NCBI RefSeq assembly: GCF_001417955.2
Contig: NZ_LKTM01000079.1
Span: forward strand, 1 to 64,000
Reading direction: 5' to 3'
Origin: Mycobacterium gordonae
GTDB taxonomy: Bacteria; Actinomycetota; Actinomycetes; Mycobacteriales; Mycobacteriaceae
Length of the DNA stretch: 64,000 nt
In this document: positions 52,275-62,466 of the stretch, piece by piece
Layout of the letters: the number at the start of each line of letters is the position of its first letter
Numbering within the stretch: position 1 is the first letter of the stretch
Notes under the pieces: generated by a model
The model's input: the letters and a program-made list of their open reading frames with translations, nothing else
Told to the model about the DNA's origin: nothing
Database searches by the model: none
Translations under genes and position numbers: made by a program

Positions 52275-54489
52275 CGGCCACCGCATCCCACTGGCGCTGC
52301 ACCTCACGTTCGGCGGCGGTGGGGATCAGCCCGGACGGCGCGAAGCGCCGGGAGTTCACCTGATCGTCTTCGGTCAACGGCCTTCCGGCGCCTCGAATCA
52401 CCTTGACTGACAGCAGGATCGCGGCGGCGACGATGACCAGGACCACTGCTGCGAAGACGATCGACAGGGTGCCTTGCACGAACGCGTTGCGGATGACGTC
52501 GTCGAGCTGCTGCGCGGTGGCCGCCGAACCGAAGGATGTCTTGCCGGCGTCGCGGGCCGCCGAGTACTGGAAGTACTGCGTCCAGTAACCGACTTTGGGG
52601 TCCCCGGAGAAGATCTTCTGCCACGATGCCGTCAGCGTGACCGCCAGATCCCACAACAGCGGAACACCGGGAATCCAGGCCCATTTCACGTGGCCCCTCT
52701 TGATCACGATCACCGTGATGACGGTCAGCGAGATACCCGCGAGCAATTGGTTGGCGATTCCGAACAGCGGGTAAAGCGAGTTGATGCCACCCAACGGGTC
52801 GGTCACGCCGAGCAGTAGCGTGCTGCCCCACGCGGCGACCACCACCAGGCTGCACAGCCAGGCACCCGGGCGCCAACTGGGATTGCGGAACTTGTGCAGT
52901 GCGGGGCCCAGGTTTCCGAGTGCGTCGGAGACCATGAATCGCGCGACCCTGGTACCGGCGTCGACGGTGGTCAGGATGAACAGCGCCTCGAACATGATCG
53001 CGAAGTGGTACCAGAAGGCCTTGAGGGCGGTGCCGCCGAACACCCGGTGCAGAATCTCCGACATCCCGAAGGCCAGGGTCGGGGCACCGCCGGTGCGCGA
53101 GATGATCGTTTTTTCACCGACACCGGCAGCGGCTTGATTGATCTGCTCCGTGGTCGCCGACGGCCCACTCAACCCGAGCCCGTTGACGTACCGCGCGGCG
53201 GTGGCGGCGGTGTCGTGAGTCTGCGCCGACGGCGCGTTGATCGCAAAATACAAGTGCTGGTCGAGAATTGATGCGGTCAGCAGCGCGACGACGGCGACGA
53301 ACGACTCGGTGATCATTCCGCCGTAGCCGATGAGGCGCATCTGCCCTTCCTTTTCGAGCATCTTGGGCGTCGTCCCGGAGCAGACGAGCGAATGAAAGCC
53401 GGACAGCGCACCGCAGGCGATGGTGATGAAAAGGAACGGGAACAACGAACCGGCGAAGACCGGACCATCGCCGCTGAGAGCGAACCGCGAGACCGGCGGC
53501 GCCTCGAGGACCGGATGCGCCACACAGACGCCGATTGCCAGCAGGGTGATGGTGCCGACCTTCATGAAGGTCGACAGATAGTCACGCGGTGCCAGCAGGA
53601 GCCACACCGGCAACACCGATGCCGCGAGGCCGTAGACGATGAGCAGCCAGGCCAGCGTGACCGGCGACAGGGTGAACCACCTTGCGCCCCAGGACGTACC
53701 GGCGACCCAGTCACCCGAGATCACGGCGAGCAGCAGCAGGCCCACCCCGATCGCCGACACCTCCGAGATCTTCCCGGGACGCAGGAATCGCAGGTAGCAA
53801 CCCATGAACAGGGCGATCGGGATGGTCATGGCGATCGAGAAGACACCCCACGGGCTCTGCGCCAGCGCGCGGACGATGATCAGCGCAAGCACCGCGATCA
53901 GGATGGTGATGATGACCGGTATGCCCAGCAGCGCTGCCGCTCCGGCGGTCGCGCCGAGTTCGTCGCGGACCATCTGACCCAGTGATCGGCCGCGCCGACG
54001 TGTGGAGATCCACAGCGTCAGGTAGTCCTGCACGCATCCGCCGAGCACGGCGCCGACGACGATCCAGATGCTGCTGGGCAGGAAACCCATCTGGGTGGCG
54101 AGCACTGGGCCGACGAGTGGACCGGCGCCCGCGATCGCGGCGAAGTGATGGCCGAACACCACCCGCCGGTCGGTCGGCACATAGTCGGTGCCGTCGTCGA
54201 GAATTTCCGCCGGTGTCGCGAAGTCGTCCCTGGGGCGGACGATCTTCGCCTCGATCAGCCTGGCGTAGAACCGGAACGCGATGATGTAGGTGCACACCGC
54301 CGCGACCACGATCCACACGGCGTTGACCGCCTCGCCGCGGACGAAGGCGACGATCGTCCAGGCGGTCGCGCCGATGACCGCGATGAGACCGAAGACGACC
54401 TTGTGTCTGAGGTTGATGGGGGAGCGGTCGACGATGGCGACGGGTGGGAGGTCAGGCTCGGTGCGGATGTAGCTGATGTCGCTGTCCAC
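52258..54489 (-). CDS. cstA: CstA-family peptide/pyruvate transporter
   Basis: The 743-residue protein has roughly 16 membrane helices and the CstA signatures [27 protein letters not shown] near residue 115 and [26 protein letters not shown] mid-protein. CstA proteins take up peptides or pyruvate under carbon starvation. In M. tuberculosis cstA (Rv3063) lies next to ligB (Rv3062), as here. The start is at 54489 ([20 protein letters not shown]). Confidence 0.95.
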   Translation of the reverse strand: MDSDISYIRTEPDLPPVAIVDRSPINLRHKVVFGLIAVIGATAWTIVAFVRGEAVNAVWIVVAAVCTYIIAFRFYARLIEAKIVRPRDDFATPAEILDDGTDYVPTDRRVVFGHHFAAIAGAGPLVGPVLATQMGFLPSSIWIVVGAVLGGCVQDYLTLWISTRRRGRSLGQMVRDELGATAGAAALLGIPVIITILIAVLALIIVRALAQSPWGVFSIAMTIPIALFMGCYLRFLRPGKISEVSAIGVGLLLLAVISGDWVAGTSWGARWFTLSPVTLAWLLIVYGLAASVLPVWLLLAPRDYLSTFMKVGTITLLAIGVCVAHPVLEAPPVSRFALSGDGPVFAGSLFPFLFITIACGALSGFHSLVCSGTTPKMLEKEGQMRLIGYGGMITESFVAVVALLTASILDQHLYFAINAPSAQTHDTAATAARYVNGLGLSGPSATTEQINQAAAGVGEKTIISRTGGAPTLAFGMSEILHRVFGGTALKAFWYHFAIMFEALFILTTVDAGTRVARFMVSDALGNLGPALHKFRNPSWRPGAWLCSLVVVAAWGSTLLLGVTDPLGGINSLYPLFGIANQLLAGISLTVITVIVIKRGHVKWAWIPGVPLLWDLAVTLTASWQKIFSGDPKVGYWTQYFQYSAARDAGKTSFGSAATAQQLDDVIRNAFVQGTLSIVFAAVVLVIVAAAILLSVKVIRGAGRPLTEDDQVNSRRFAPSGLIPTAAEREVQRQWDAVAARDPS

Positions 54490-54591
54490 CCGGGCTCCCT
54501 TCCAGCGGCCGATAGCGACTGTGAATCTACCGACGCCTCCGCGGCGTGTCGCGTCGTGAGGTTCCCACTCGGCGCCGGAACAGCGGCGGGA

Positions 54592-56115
54592 TCAGTACAT
54601 GGCGCGCACGGCGTCGATGGTGTCGGCCTCAGCGGGGCTCTTGTCGTCGCGGTAGCGCAGCACCCGCGCGAACCGCAGAGCCACGCCGCCGGGATAGCGG
54701 CTCGAGCCCTGCACCCCGTCCAGGGCGATTTCGACCACCTGCTCGGGTCTGACCGCTACGACGTACCCGTCGGTGCCGTCGGTCGCCAACTCGGTGAACC
54801 GCCGGGTCTGCCACTCCAGCATGGTGTCGGTCATCCCCTTGAAAGTCTTGCCGACCATGACGAAGCCGCCGGATTCTGGGTCGCGGGCGCCGAGATGGAT
54901 GTTGGACAACTTGCCGCTGCGACGTCCCGAACCCCACTCCACGGCCAGCACCACCAGGTCCAGGGTGTGCACCGGCTTGACCTTCAACCAGCCCGCCCCG
55001 CGCCGCCCCGCCTGATACGGGGCGTCCGGCGCCTTGGCCATCACACCCTCGTGACCTGCGGCCAGAGTTGCGTCCAGGAATGCGGTCGCGGCCGTGGCAT
55101 CGGAAGTGACCAGCCGATCCACCCGGTGCTGCGCGGGCACCAGCTCATCCAGAGCGGCGAGCCGCTCGGTGGTCGGCGCATCGAGTAGATCCGCGCCGTC
55201 GCGATGCAGGATGTCGAAGAAGAACACCGAGAGCGGTTGCTTGTCGCGCGCGGCAGCCACATCCACCGATCGCCCGAATCGCGACGCGGTGACCTGAAAG
55301 CGGTGCGGCCTGTTGTCCGGGCGCAGCGCGATCGCCTCCCCGTCGGCGATCAGGTCGGACACGGGCAGGGCCAGCGTGGCCTCCACGACCTCGGGCAACC
55401 GGGCGGTGACGTCGTCGAGGCTGCGGGTGTAGACGGTGACATCATCACCGCGGCGGTGGATCTGCACTCGCGCGCCGTCCAGCTTCGCTTCGAAAATCGT
55501 TGTGCCGTCGTGGCGTTCGAGCGCACCCGCGACATCGGTCGCGGTCTGCGCCAGCATCGGTCCGACCGGTCGGCCGACCTGCAGCGTGAAGGCGTCCAGT
55601 GATCCGCCGGTCAGGGCCGCCGCCGCCACGGCCGGCAGATCCCCGCCCAGCATCGCCGCTCGTTGCACCGCGGCGGCGGGCAGCCCGGCGGCCCTGGCCA
55701 CGGCGTCGGTCATGATGCCGATCAGCGCGCCTTGGCGCAGTTCGCCACCGAGCAGACGGGCCAGGAAGGTGTGCTCGGGTTCGGTTGCCGCGGCGAACAG
55801 CCCGGTGAGCAGGGCGGCCCGCCGCGCCTGGGACCCCTTGCCCGCGACGGAGCCGATCTCGGTGAACGTGGCGTCCACCTGCCCGACGGTGAGCGTGGCT
55901 TCCGGTGCCGGAGGGGGTAGTGAGCGCAACGCGGCCCAGCCGACGCCGATCTGGCGCTGTCGGAGCTCACCGGAAAGCCACGACACCACAGTCGCGACCA
56001 GCTCGGGATCGGTGGCAGCACCGCGCAGCAGGTCGGCGATGTGGGCCACCTTGGTCAGCCGCGACGAGGTGGCGCCCACATTAAGCGAAGTGCTTGCTAC
56101 ATCGACAAGGAGCAC
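54592..56115 (-). CDS. ligB: ATP-dependent DNA ligase (LigB type)
   Basis: The 507-residue protein has the adenylation motif [17 protein letters not shown] (Lys in KLDG forms the AMP adduct), [34 protein letters not shown] (motifs IV-V) and an OB-fold C-terminal half. The N-terminal [12 protein letters not shown] domain and length match mycobacterial LigB (Rv3062). It is not the essential NAD+ ligase LigA. It is divergent from the SDR gene at 56227 and shares the cstA strand. Confidence 0.95.
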   Translation of the reverse strand: MLLVDVASTSLNVGATSSRLTKVAHIADLLRGAATDPELVATVVSWLSGELRQRQIGVGWAALRSLPPPAPEATLTVGQVDATFTEIGSVAGKGSQARRAALLTGLFAAATEPEHTFLARLLGGELRQGALIGIMTDAVARAAGLPAAAVQRAAMLGGDLPAVAAAALTGGSLDAFTLQVGRPVGPMLAQTATDVAGALERHDGTTIFEAKLDGARVQIHRRGDDVTVYTRSLDDVTARLPEVVEATLALPVSDLIADGEAIALRPDNRPHRFQVTASRFGRSVDVAAARDKQPLSVFFFDILHRDGADLLDAPTTERLAALDELVPAQHRVDRLVTSDATAATAFLDATLAAGHEGVMAKAPDAPYQAGRRGAGWLKVKPVHTLDLVVLAVEWGSGRRSGKLSNIHLGARDPESGGFVMVGKTFKGMTDTMLEWQTRRFTELATDGTDGYVVAVRPEQVVEIALDGVQGSSRYPGGVALRFARVLRYRDDKSPAEADTIDAVRAMY

Positions 56116-56226
56116 GTTTCGAGCTTGGCATGGCTCGGTGACAAGGTGTCGGAGCCAACCCGCTACCGTGACGGGTTAACGTTACAAATCTCAGTCAAAG
56201 TGACAACCCAGATATTGGAGGTTCGG

Positions 56227-56985
56227 GTGGAGATCAGCGGGAAGAAGGTCGTCGTCATCGGCGGCGCCTCGGGGATGGGACGTGCCAGCGCCGAACTTCT
56301 GCACCAGCGCGGTGCCCAGGTGGCGGTGCTCGACCGGGAGAGTTCGGACGGCAAGGCGGTAGCCGACGGGATCGACGGGAAGTTCTATCCGGTCGATGTC
56401 ACCGACTTCGCCGGCACCGAGCAGGCGTTGCAGGCCGCGGTCGACGATCTCGGTGGCCTGCACGTCACGGTGACGACCGCCGGTGGTGGCATCGCCAAGC
56501 GGACCATGACGAAGTCCGGCCCGCACGACCTGGAGTCCTTCCAGTCCGTCATCGACCTGAACCTGATCGCCACGTTCAACATCAGCCGACTGGCCGCCGC
56601 GCACATGGCCAAGAACGACCCCGAGGATGAGGAGCGCGGCGTGATCATCAACACCGCGTCCATCGCGGCGTTCGAGGGCCAGATCGGACAGGTCGCCTAC
56701 ACCGCCGCCAAGGCCGGCATCGCGGGCATGTGCCTGACCATGGCGCGCGACCTCGGGTCGCTGGGGATCCGGGTACTGGCGATCGCGCCGAGCCTGTTCG
56801 CCACGGGCCTGACCCAGGGCATCCCGGACGAGTTCGCCGCGGCGCTGACCAAGGACGCGGCGTTCCCGAAGCGTCTCGGCCGGCCCGAAGAGTACGCCAA
56901 GCTGGTCGCCGCCATCGTGGACAACCCGATGCTGAACGGCCAGTGCCTGCGGCTGGACGCGGGGCAGCGCTTCGCGCCCAAGTAG
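56227..56985 (+). CDS. Short-chain dehydrogenase/reductase (HSD10/FabG-like)
   Basis: GTG 56227 with GGAGG 6-10 bp upstream gives 252 residues; the longer frame reaches back into the ligB promoter and is rejected. VVVIGGASGMGRASAELLHQRG (Rossmann), the Ser of NTASIAAFEGQIG and YTAAKAGIAGM (Tyr/Lys) are intact. The C-terminal IPDEFAAALTKDAAFPKRLGRPEEYAKLV is typical of 3-hydroxyacyl-CoA dehydrogenase type II-like SDRs. It is 71 bp before fadE22 on the same strand, so a beta-oxidation role is likely; I do not recall an SDR at this position in M. tuberculosis. Confidence 0.88.
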   Translation: MEISGKKVVVIGGASGMGRASAELLHQRGAQVAVLDRESSDGKAVADGIDGKFYPVDVTDFAGTEQALQAAVDDLGGLHVTVTTAGGGIAKRTMTKSGPHDLESFQSVIDLNLIATFNISRLAAAHMAKNDPEDEERGVIINTASIAAFEGQIGQVAYTAAKAGIAGMCLTMARDLGSLGIRVLAIAPSLFATGLTQGIPDEFAAALTKDAAFPKRLGRPEEYAKLVAAIVDNPMLNGQCLRLDAGQRFAPK

Positions 56986-57011
56986 CACCCCGGCGCTCCT
57001 CACGGCGCATT

Positions 57012-57021
57012 GAGTACACTC
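57012..57021. promoter_or_regulatory. Possible operator before fadE22
   Basis: GAGTACACTC (57012-57021) is a GAGT-N2-ACTC dyad between the SDR stop and fadE22 ATG 57057. The 9-mer AGTACACTC recurs at 59664-59672 before the thiolase-like gene. The adjacent double-GntR protein is the natural candidate to bind. Confidence 0.5.
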
Positions 57022-57056
57022 TTTAGGGAATCAGCAGCGCCGCGAGGAGGACCCGC

Positions 57057-59222
57057 ATGGGTATCGCATTGACCGACGACCATCGCGAACTCGCCGAGGT
57101 GACCCGCGGGTTTCTGACCTCGCAGAAGGCGCGGGCGGCGGCGCGGTCGCTGCTCGACGCGCCGGAGGAGACGCGGCCGTCGTTCTGGCAGGGCTTGGCG
57201 GAACTGGGTTGGCTCGGCCTGCACATCGGCGAAGAGCACGGCGGGTCCGGCTACGGACTGCCCGAACTGGTGGTGGTGATCGAAGAACTCGGGCGGGCCG
57301 TCGCGCCGGGCCCGTTCGTGCCGACGGTGATCGCCTCAGCGGTGATCGCCCATGACGGCGCCGCCGATCAGCAGGCGCGGTTGTTGCCCGGCCTGATCGA
57401 CGGAACCGTCACCGCCGGCGTCGGTTTGGCCGGCGGCGTACGGGTTTCCGACGGTGTCGCCGACGGCGAGGCCGGGGTGGTGCTCGGTGCCGGACTGGCC
57501 GACGTGCTGTTGCTCGTCGCCGGTGACGACGTGCTGGTACTGGACCGCGGACGGTCCGGCATCACCATCGAGGTGCCGGAGAACCTCGATCCGACGCGAC
57601 GCTCCGGGCGCGTTCGCCTTCAGAACGTGAAGGTGACCGACGACGACATCCTGTCCGGCGCCGCCGCGTCGGCGCTGGCCCGGGCGCGCATACTGCTGGC
57701 CGCCGAGGCCGTCGGCGGTGCGACCGACTGCGTCGAGTCGGCGGTGGAGTACGCCAAGGTGCGCAAGCAGTTCGGCCGCACCATCGCGACTTTCCAAGCG
57801 GTGAAACATCATTGCGCGAACATGCTGGTGGCTGCGGAGTCCGCGCTGGCCGCAGTGTGGGACGCCGCCCGGGCGGCCTCCGAAGACGAGGATCAGTTCC
57901 GGCTGGTCTCGGCAGTCGCCGCCACGCTGGCGTTCCCGGCCTACGCGCGCAATGCGGAGCTCAACATCCAGGTGCACGGCGGCATCGGATTCACCTGGGA
58001 GCACGACGCGCATCTGCATCTGCGGCGCGCTCTGGTTTCCTCGGCCCTGCTCGGCGGCGACGGGCCGGCCCGCGATGTCTTCGATCTCACCGCTGCCGGC
58101 GTCGTGCGGGAGAACAGTCTGGACCTCCCACCGGAAGCCGAGGAGCTGCGGACCCAGATCCGGGCCGATGCCGCCGAACTCGCCGCACTGGAGAAGAAGG
58201 CCCAGCGCGACAAGCTGATCGAGACGGGCTACGTGATGCCGCACTGGCCCAAGCCGTGGGGCCGGGCCGCCGATGCGGTGGAGCAACTCGTCATCGAAGA
58301 GGAGTTCCGTGCGGCCGGCGTCAAACGCCCCGACTACGGCATCACGGGCTGGGTCATCCTCACCCTGATCCAGCACGGAACCGACTGGCAGATAGAAAGA
58401 TTCGTCGAGAAGGCGCTGCGAAAAGACGAGATCTGGTGCCAGCTGTTCTCCGAACCGGAGGCCGGCTCGGATGCGGCGTCGGTCAAGACCCGCGCCACCC
58501 GGGTGGACGGCGGGTGGAAGATCAACGGGCAGAAGGTCTGGACCAGTGGGGCGCAGTACTGCGCACGCGGCCTGGCCACCGTGCGCACCGACCCGGAGGC
58601 GCCCAAGCACGCCGGCATCACCACCGTGATTGTGGACATGAAGGCACCCGAGGTCGAGGTGCGTCCGCTGCGCCAGATCACTGGCGGTGCGGAGTTCAAC
58701 GAGGTGTTCTTCAATGACCTGTTCGTGCCCGACGAGGACGTCGTCGGCGCACCCAACTCCGGGTGGACGGTGGCGCGCGCCACGCTGGGCAACGAGCGGG
58801 TCAGCATCGGGGGCAGCGGCTCGTTCTACGAGGGGCTGGCCGGCGAATTGGTGAAGCAGGCGCAGCGTCGTGCAGATCAGTTGGCGGGCGCGGTGATTCG
58901 GGTCGGGACCTACCTGGCCGAGGAGAACGCGCTGCGGCTGCTGAACCTGCGCCGTGCGGCCCGCAGCGTGGAGGGCGCGGGCCCGGGGCCCGAAGGCAAC
59001 GTCACCAAGCTGAAGCTGGCCGACCACATGATCGAGGGCGCCGCCATTTCGACGGCGCTGGCCGGTCCGGAGACGGCTCTGCTGGACGGACCTGCCGCGC
59101 TGGCCGGGCGGATGGTGATGGGCGCGCGCGGCATGGCGATTGCCGGTGGCACTTCAGAGGTCACCCGCAACCAGATCGCCGAGCGGATTCTCGGCATGCC
59201 GCGCGACCCGCTGATCAACTGA
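57057..59222 (+). CDS. fadE22: Fused two-domain acyl-CoA dehydrogenase (FadE22)
   Basis: The 721-residue protein has two tandem acyl-CoA dehydrogenase units. The first (residues 1-370) has LGWLGLHIGEEHGGSGYGLPE, RKQFGRTIATFQAVKHHCANM and VHGGIGFTWEHDAHLHLRRA. The second (about 390-720) has CQLFSEPEAGSDAASVKTRA, INGQKVWTSGAQ, GNERVSIGG and ends GGTSEVTRNQIAERILGMPRDPL. The length equals the 721 aa I recall for Rv3061c, and the neighbours (ligB, cstA, GntR) match too. It oxidises acyl-CoA to enoyl-CoA; the chain specificity is unknown. Confidence 0.93.
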   Translation: MGIALTDDHRELAEVTRGFLTSQKARAAARSLLDAPEETRPSFWQGLAELGWLGLHIGEEHGGSGYGLPELVVVIEELGRAVAPGPFVPTVIASAVIAHDGAADQQARLLPGLIDGTVTAGVGLAGGVRVSDGVADGEAGVVLGAGLADVLLLVAGDDVLVLDRGRSGITIEVPENLDPTRRSGRVRLQNVKVTDDDILSGAAASALARARILLAAEAVGGATDCVESAVEYAKVRKQFGRTIATFQAVKHHCANMLVAAESALAAVWDAARAASEDEDQFRLVSAVAATLAFPAYARNAELNIQVHGGIGFTWEHDAHLHLRRALVSSALLGGDGPARDVFDLTAAGVVRENSLDLPPEAEELRTQIRADAAELAALEKKAQRDKLIETGYVMPHWPKPWGRAADAVEQLVIEEEFRAAGVKRPDYGITGWVILTLIQHGTDWQIERFVEKALRKDEIWCQLFSEPEAGSDAASVKTRATRVDGGWKINGQKVWTSGAQYCARGLATVRTDPEAPKHAGITTVIVDMKAPEVEVRPLRQITGGAEFNEVFFNDLFVPDEDVVGAPNSGWTVARATLGNERVSIGGSGSFYEGLAGELVKQAQRRADQLAGAVIRVGTYLAEENALRLLNLRRAARSVEGAGPGPEGNVTKLKLADHMIEGAAISTALAGPETALLDGPAALAGRMVMGARGMAIAGGTSEVTRNQIAERILGMPRDPLIN

Positions 59223-59251
59223 GGGGCGCGCCGAGCTGGCGAGGAGCACCC

Positions 59252-59311
59252 GCGAGCAGACGCAAAATCGCATCAAAATCCTAGATTTTGTGCGATTTTG
59301 CGTCTGCTCGC
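59252..59311. repeat. Large perfect-arm hairpin between convergent genes
   Basis: The left arm (59252-59280) and right arm (59284-59311) pair over 28 bp around a 3-nt CTA loop, with one unpaired T (59273) in the left arm. The outer 21 bp begin GCGAGCAGACGCAAAATC. It lies between the stops of fadE22 (59222) and the DUF35 gene (59316). It has no long U tract on either side, so it is either a bidirectional terminator or a dispersed mycobacterial palindromic repeat. Confidence 0.85.
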
Positions 59312-59315
59312 GCAA

Positions 59316-59654
59316 CTAGGCGACGGGCGCGAACAGCGGGGCTCCGCTGGTGCCCCGCTCCGGGCGGATGGCGACAGGCATCCCGCACGTCACTGAATCC
59401 GGTTCGCAGTCAACGATATTGGCCGCGACACGGAGGCCGCTCTGCTCAGCCAGTTCGACCAGGGCGATCACGTACGGTGTCGGGATCTCCGGGTTGTAGG
59501 GGTGGTAGTTAACGGTGTAGGTGAACACCGTCCCGTGGCCGGAGACAGGCTTGGCGCTCAGGGGCCCGCCGCAGTCGCGGCATTCGCCTGCGGCGGGATG
59601 AACCCAGTGTGCGCAGCTGTCGCAGTGCTCGACGAGCAACGGGGAAGTCGACAC
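59316..59654 (-). CDS. OB-fold zinc-ribbon (DUF35) protein
   Basis: The 112-residue protein has the zinc ribbon CDSCAHWVHPAAGECRDCGG at the N terminus and an OB-fold with GHGTVFTYTVNYHPYNPEIPTPYVIALVEL. DUF35 proteins pair with thiolase-like proteins as acyl-CoA-binding partners, e.g. the Ltp2-DUF35 retro-aldolase of steroid degradation. It is divergent from the thiolase-like gene at 59707, which makes such a complex plausible. Confidence 0.9.
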   Translation of the reverse strand: MSTSPLLVEHCDSCAHWVHPAAGECRDCGGPLSAKPVSGHGTVFTYTVNYHPYNPEIPTPYVIALVELAEQSGLRVAANIVDCEPDSVTCGMPVAIRPERGTSGAPLFAPVA

Positions 59655-59663
59655 GACGAATAC

Positions 59664-59672
59664 AGTACACTC
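59664..59672. promoter_or_regulatory. Possible operator in the DUF35/thiolase divergent promoter
   Basis: AGTACACTC is identical to the site before fadE22 at 57013-57021, again followed by a TTT-rich stretch. It is 34 bp upstream of ATG 59707 and 9 bp upstream of the DUF35 start at 59654. Confidence 0.45.
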
Positions 59673-59706
59673 ATTTCGAACTGGTATTTGTTCGGGTCAA
59701 CGGACG

Positions 59707-60897
59707 GTGCAGATGGACTACTTCGAAAAAGACGCGATCCTGTCCGGCATCGGTATCTCGCGTATAGGCCGTCGCACCGGCATTCCCGGGCGGGATCTGA
59801 CCATGGAGGCGGTGCGCGCCGCCATCGACGACGCCGGCCTGCGCGCAGCCGATATCGATGGCATCGCAACACTGGGCGACACTCCGGCGGCCGAGGTCAA
59901 CGCCGAACTCCGGATCGACGCCGCCGACTGCGGCAGCGGGTTCGGCACCGGCGGTCTGCTGAGCCCGGTGATGTCCGCCTGCCGTGCCGTCGCCGAGCGG
60001 CGGGCACGCCATGTCGTGGTCTATCGCACCATCCAGATGTTGGGCGGCACCGTTCTGCAGGACAAGGACGCCCCCGCACCACCGCTGGCGCGCATGTTCG
60101 ATGCACCCGAGGGCGAGCGTCCTGCCGTCGGTGCCATGGACGACATCAACGATCTGGTCGCCGCGCACGCCTACTCGGCGGCGAACTGGCTTGCCCTGAA
60201 CTGTCGTCGGCACATGGAACTGTACGGCACCACCAAGGAGCAGCTGGGCTGGATCGCCCTCAACGGCCGCCGCAACGCGGCGCTGAATCCCCTTGCGGTA
60301 TATCGGGATCCGATGACGATGGCCGACTATCTGGGTGCCCGCCCGGTGTCGACACCGTTCGGCCTGCTGGATTGCGATGTGCCCATCGACGGTTCGATCG
60401 CCGTGGTGGTTTCCCATGCCGACTACGCCGCAGACTGCCCGCACCGCGCCGTGAAGGTCGAGGCCATCGGCGGCTCCGACGGTGCCGGCGGGTGGTTTCA
60501 CCGCCCTGACTACCCGAAGATGGCGATGTCGGACGCGACGGCGCAGATGTGGTCGCGGACGGAATTGACACCCGCGGACCTCGACGTCGCGCAGCTGTAC
60601 GACGGCTTCACCTACCTCACCCTTTCGTGGCTGGAAGCCCTCGGAGTGTGCGGCGACGGCGAGGCCGGGCCCTTCGTCGAGGGGGGTGCCCGCATCGCCC
60701 GAGACGGTGAGCTGCCGCTGAACACCTACGGCGGACAGCTCTCGGCCGGTCGCATGCACGGCTACTGGGCGCTGCACGAGGGCTGCCTGCAACTGCGCGG
60801 CGAGGCCGGGGAGCGGCAGGTCGAGTGCCGCCCCGAGGTCGGCGTTGTGTCCGTCGGCGGCGGTCCGGTGGCAGGATGCATGCTGCTCACGTGCTGA
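59707..60897 (+). CDS. Thiolase-like (lipid-transfer/SCP2-type) protein
   Basis: ATG 59707 or 59713 (MDYFEK) begins a protein of about 396 residues. It has ILSGIGISRIGRRTG at the N terminus, DAADCGSGFGTGG where thiolases have their nucleophile loop, and the C-terminal NTYGGQLSAGRMHGYWAL and SVGGGPVAGCML motifs. This is the lipid-transfer/aldolase-type thiolase subgroup, which usually acts with a DUF35 partner, present here on the opposite strand. It probably cleaves or forms C-C bonds in a CoA-bound intermediate; the substrate is unknown. Confidence 0.88.
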   Translation: MQMDYFEKDAILSGIGISRIGRRTGIPGRDLTMEAVRAAIDDAGLRAADIDGIATLGDTPAAEVNAELRIDAADCGSGFGTGGLLSPVMSACRAVAERRARHVVVYRTIQMLGGTVLQDKDAPAPPLARMFDAPEGERPAVGAMDDINDLVAAHAYSAANWLALNCRRHMELYGTTKEQLGWIALNGRRNAALNPLAVYRDPMTMADYLGARPVSTPFGLLDCDVPIDGSIAVVVSHADYAADCPHRAVKVEAIGGSDGAGGWFHRPDYPKMAMSDATAQMWSRTELTPADLDVAQLYDGFTYLTLSWLEALGVCGDGEAGPFVEGGARIARDGELPLNTYGGQLSAGRMHGYWALHEGCLQLRGEAGERQVECRPEVGVVSVGGGPVAGCMLLTC

Positions 60898-60904
60898 GCC
60901 GGCA

Positions 60905-62353
60905 GTGACCGTCGAAGCGGTACAAGTCCGGGCGGACAAGCGGGCCGCGAAGATCGCGCGTCGTATCGAGGAGGACATCGTCCGGCGCGGCTGGGCGGTG
61001 GGGGAATCGCTGGGCTCGGAAGCCGCTCTGCAGCAACGCTATGGCGTGAGCCGGTCGGTGCTGCGCGAAGCCGTCCGCCTGGTCGAGCACCACCAAGTCG
61101 CCCGGATGCGGCGCGGGCCCAACGGCGGCCTGCTCATCTGCGAGCCCGACGCCGGGCCGGCGACGCGCGCCGTCGTGATCTACCTCGAATATCGCGGCAC
61201 CACCCTGGGCGATCTGCTCAACGCGCGCCTGGTGCTCGAGCCACTGGCAGCGGCACTGGCCGCCGAACACATCGACGAAGCCGGAATCGCCCGGCTGCGA
61301 TCGGTGCTGAGCGCCGAAGAACAGTGGCGTCCCGGCCTGCCCGCGCCGCCCGACGAATTCCACATCGCACTGGCCGAGCAATCAAAAAACCCTGTGCTGC
61401 AACTGTTCATCGATGTCCTGACGAGGCTGACGAAGCGCTATGCGCGCGCCTCGCGGACCGGGTCGCCGGCCGAAGCGGCCGATGCCGCGCACAAGATGCG
61501 CGGTGCGCACGCCGACATCGTCGCCGCCGTCACCGCCGGGGATTCCGCGCGGGCCAAGACACTGAGCGAACGACACGTGGAGCGCGTGACGGCCTGGCTG
61601 GCCGAACACCGCGACCCGTCACTTCGCGGAAGGCCAGGCCGCAAGCGGCTCACCTCGGAAGCGCCGCGCGGCAAGCTCGCCGAAGTGCTGGCGGCCAACA
61701 TCGCCGACGACATCGCCGCCAGCGGCTGGCACGTCGGGTCGGTGTTCGGCACCGAGACGGCGTTGCTGGAGCGCTACCGGGTGAGCCGGGCGGCACTGCG
61801 CGAAGCCGTGCGACTACTCGAGTATCACGAGGTCGCGCACATGCGCCGGGGTCCCGGGGGCGGGCTGGTCGTCGCCAGGCCGCGCGCCCAGGCCAGCATC
61901 GACACCATCGCGCTCTACCTGCAGTACCGCAAGCCGACCCGGGAAGACCTGCGTTGCGTGCGCGATGCCATCGAGATCGACAACGTGGCAAAGGTGGTCG
62001 CCCGTCGCTCCGATCCGGAGGTGGCGGCTTTCCTGAACCCTCATGACTGGGCGAGTGCGCCCGGCAATGCCAGTGACGATGCGCGCACCGCCGCCGTCGA
62101 GGAGTTCCGCTTTCACGTCGGCCTGGCGCATCTGGCCGGGAATGCGCTGCTTGATCTTTTTCTGCGAATCATCGTCGAACTTTTCCGCCGGCATTGGTCC
62201 ACGACCGGGCAGGCCCAGCTGACGCCCGCGGACACGATGGCCGTCGAGAACGCTCACCTGCGCATCCTGGAAGCGATCGACGCCGGTGATGACAGCCTGG
62301 CGCGCTACCGCATCCGGCGCCATCTGGACGCCGCCGCGTCGTGGTGGCTGTAG
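60905..62353 (+). CDS. Double-domain GntR (FadR-like) regulator
   Basis: GTG 60905, 7 bp after the thiolase stop, gives 482 residues; the longer frame runs into the thiolase gene. The protein carries two complete GntR HTH units, each followed by an FCD domain: first IARRIEEDIVRRGWAVGESLGSEAALQQRYGVSRSVLREAVRLVEHHQV, second VLAANIADDIAASGWHVGSVFGTETALLERYRVSRAALREAVRLLEYHEV. This tandem architecture matches Rv3060c of M. tuberculosis as I recall it. It may regulate fadE22 and the thiolase gene through the AGTACACTC sites. Confidence 0.92.
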   Translation: MTVEAVQVRADKRAAKIARRIEEDIVRRGWAVGESLGSEAALQQRYGVSRSVLREAVRLVEHHQVARMRRGPNGGLLICEPDAGPATRAVVIYLEYRGTTLGDLLNARLVLEPLAAALAAEHIDEAGIARLRSVLSAEEQWRPGLPAPPDEFHIALAEQSKNPVLQLFIDVLTRLTKRYARASRTGSPAEAADAAHKMRGAHADIVAAVTAGDSARAKTLSERHVERVTAWLAEHRDPSLRGRPGRKRLTSEAPRGKLAEVLAANIADDIAASGWHVGSVFGTETALLERYRVSRAALREAVRLLEYHEVAHMRRGPGGGLVVARPRAQASIDTIALYLQYRKPTREDLRCVRDAIEIDNVAKVVARRSDPEVAAFLNPHDWASAPGNASDDARTAAVEEFRFHVGLAHLAGNALLDLFLRIIVELFRRHWSTTGQAQLTPADTMAVENAHLRILEAIDAGDDSLARYRIRRHLDAAASWWL

Positions 62354-62466
62354 GCGCGACACGCTGAGCGGCAACGCCGCGCATAGCAAAGCCCTGCCCG
62401 GGGTACAGGAATACTCAAGTGATGGCGACACAAAGGCGTGCCGGCCGACGTTGGGTGGGAGTCTCT

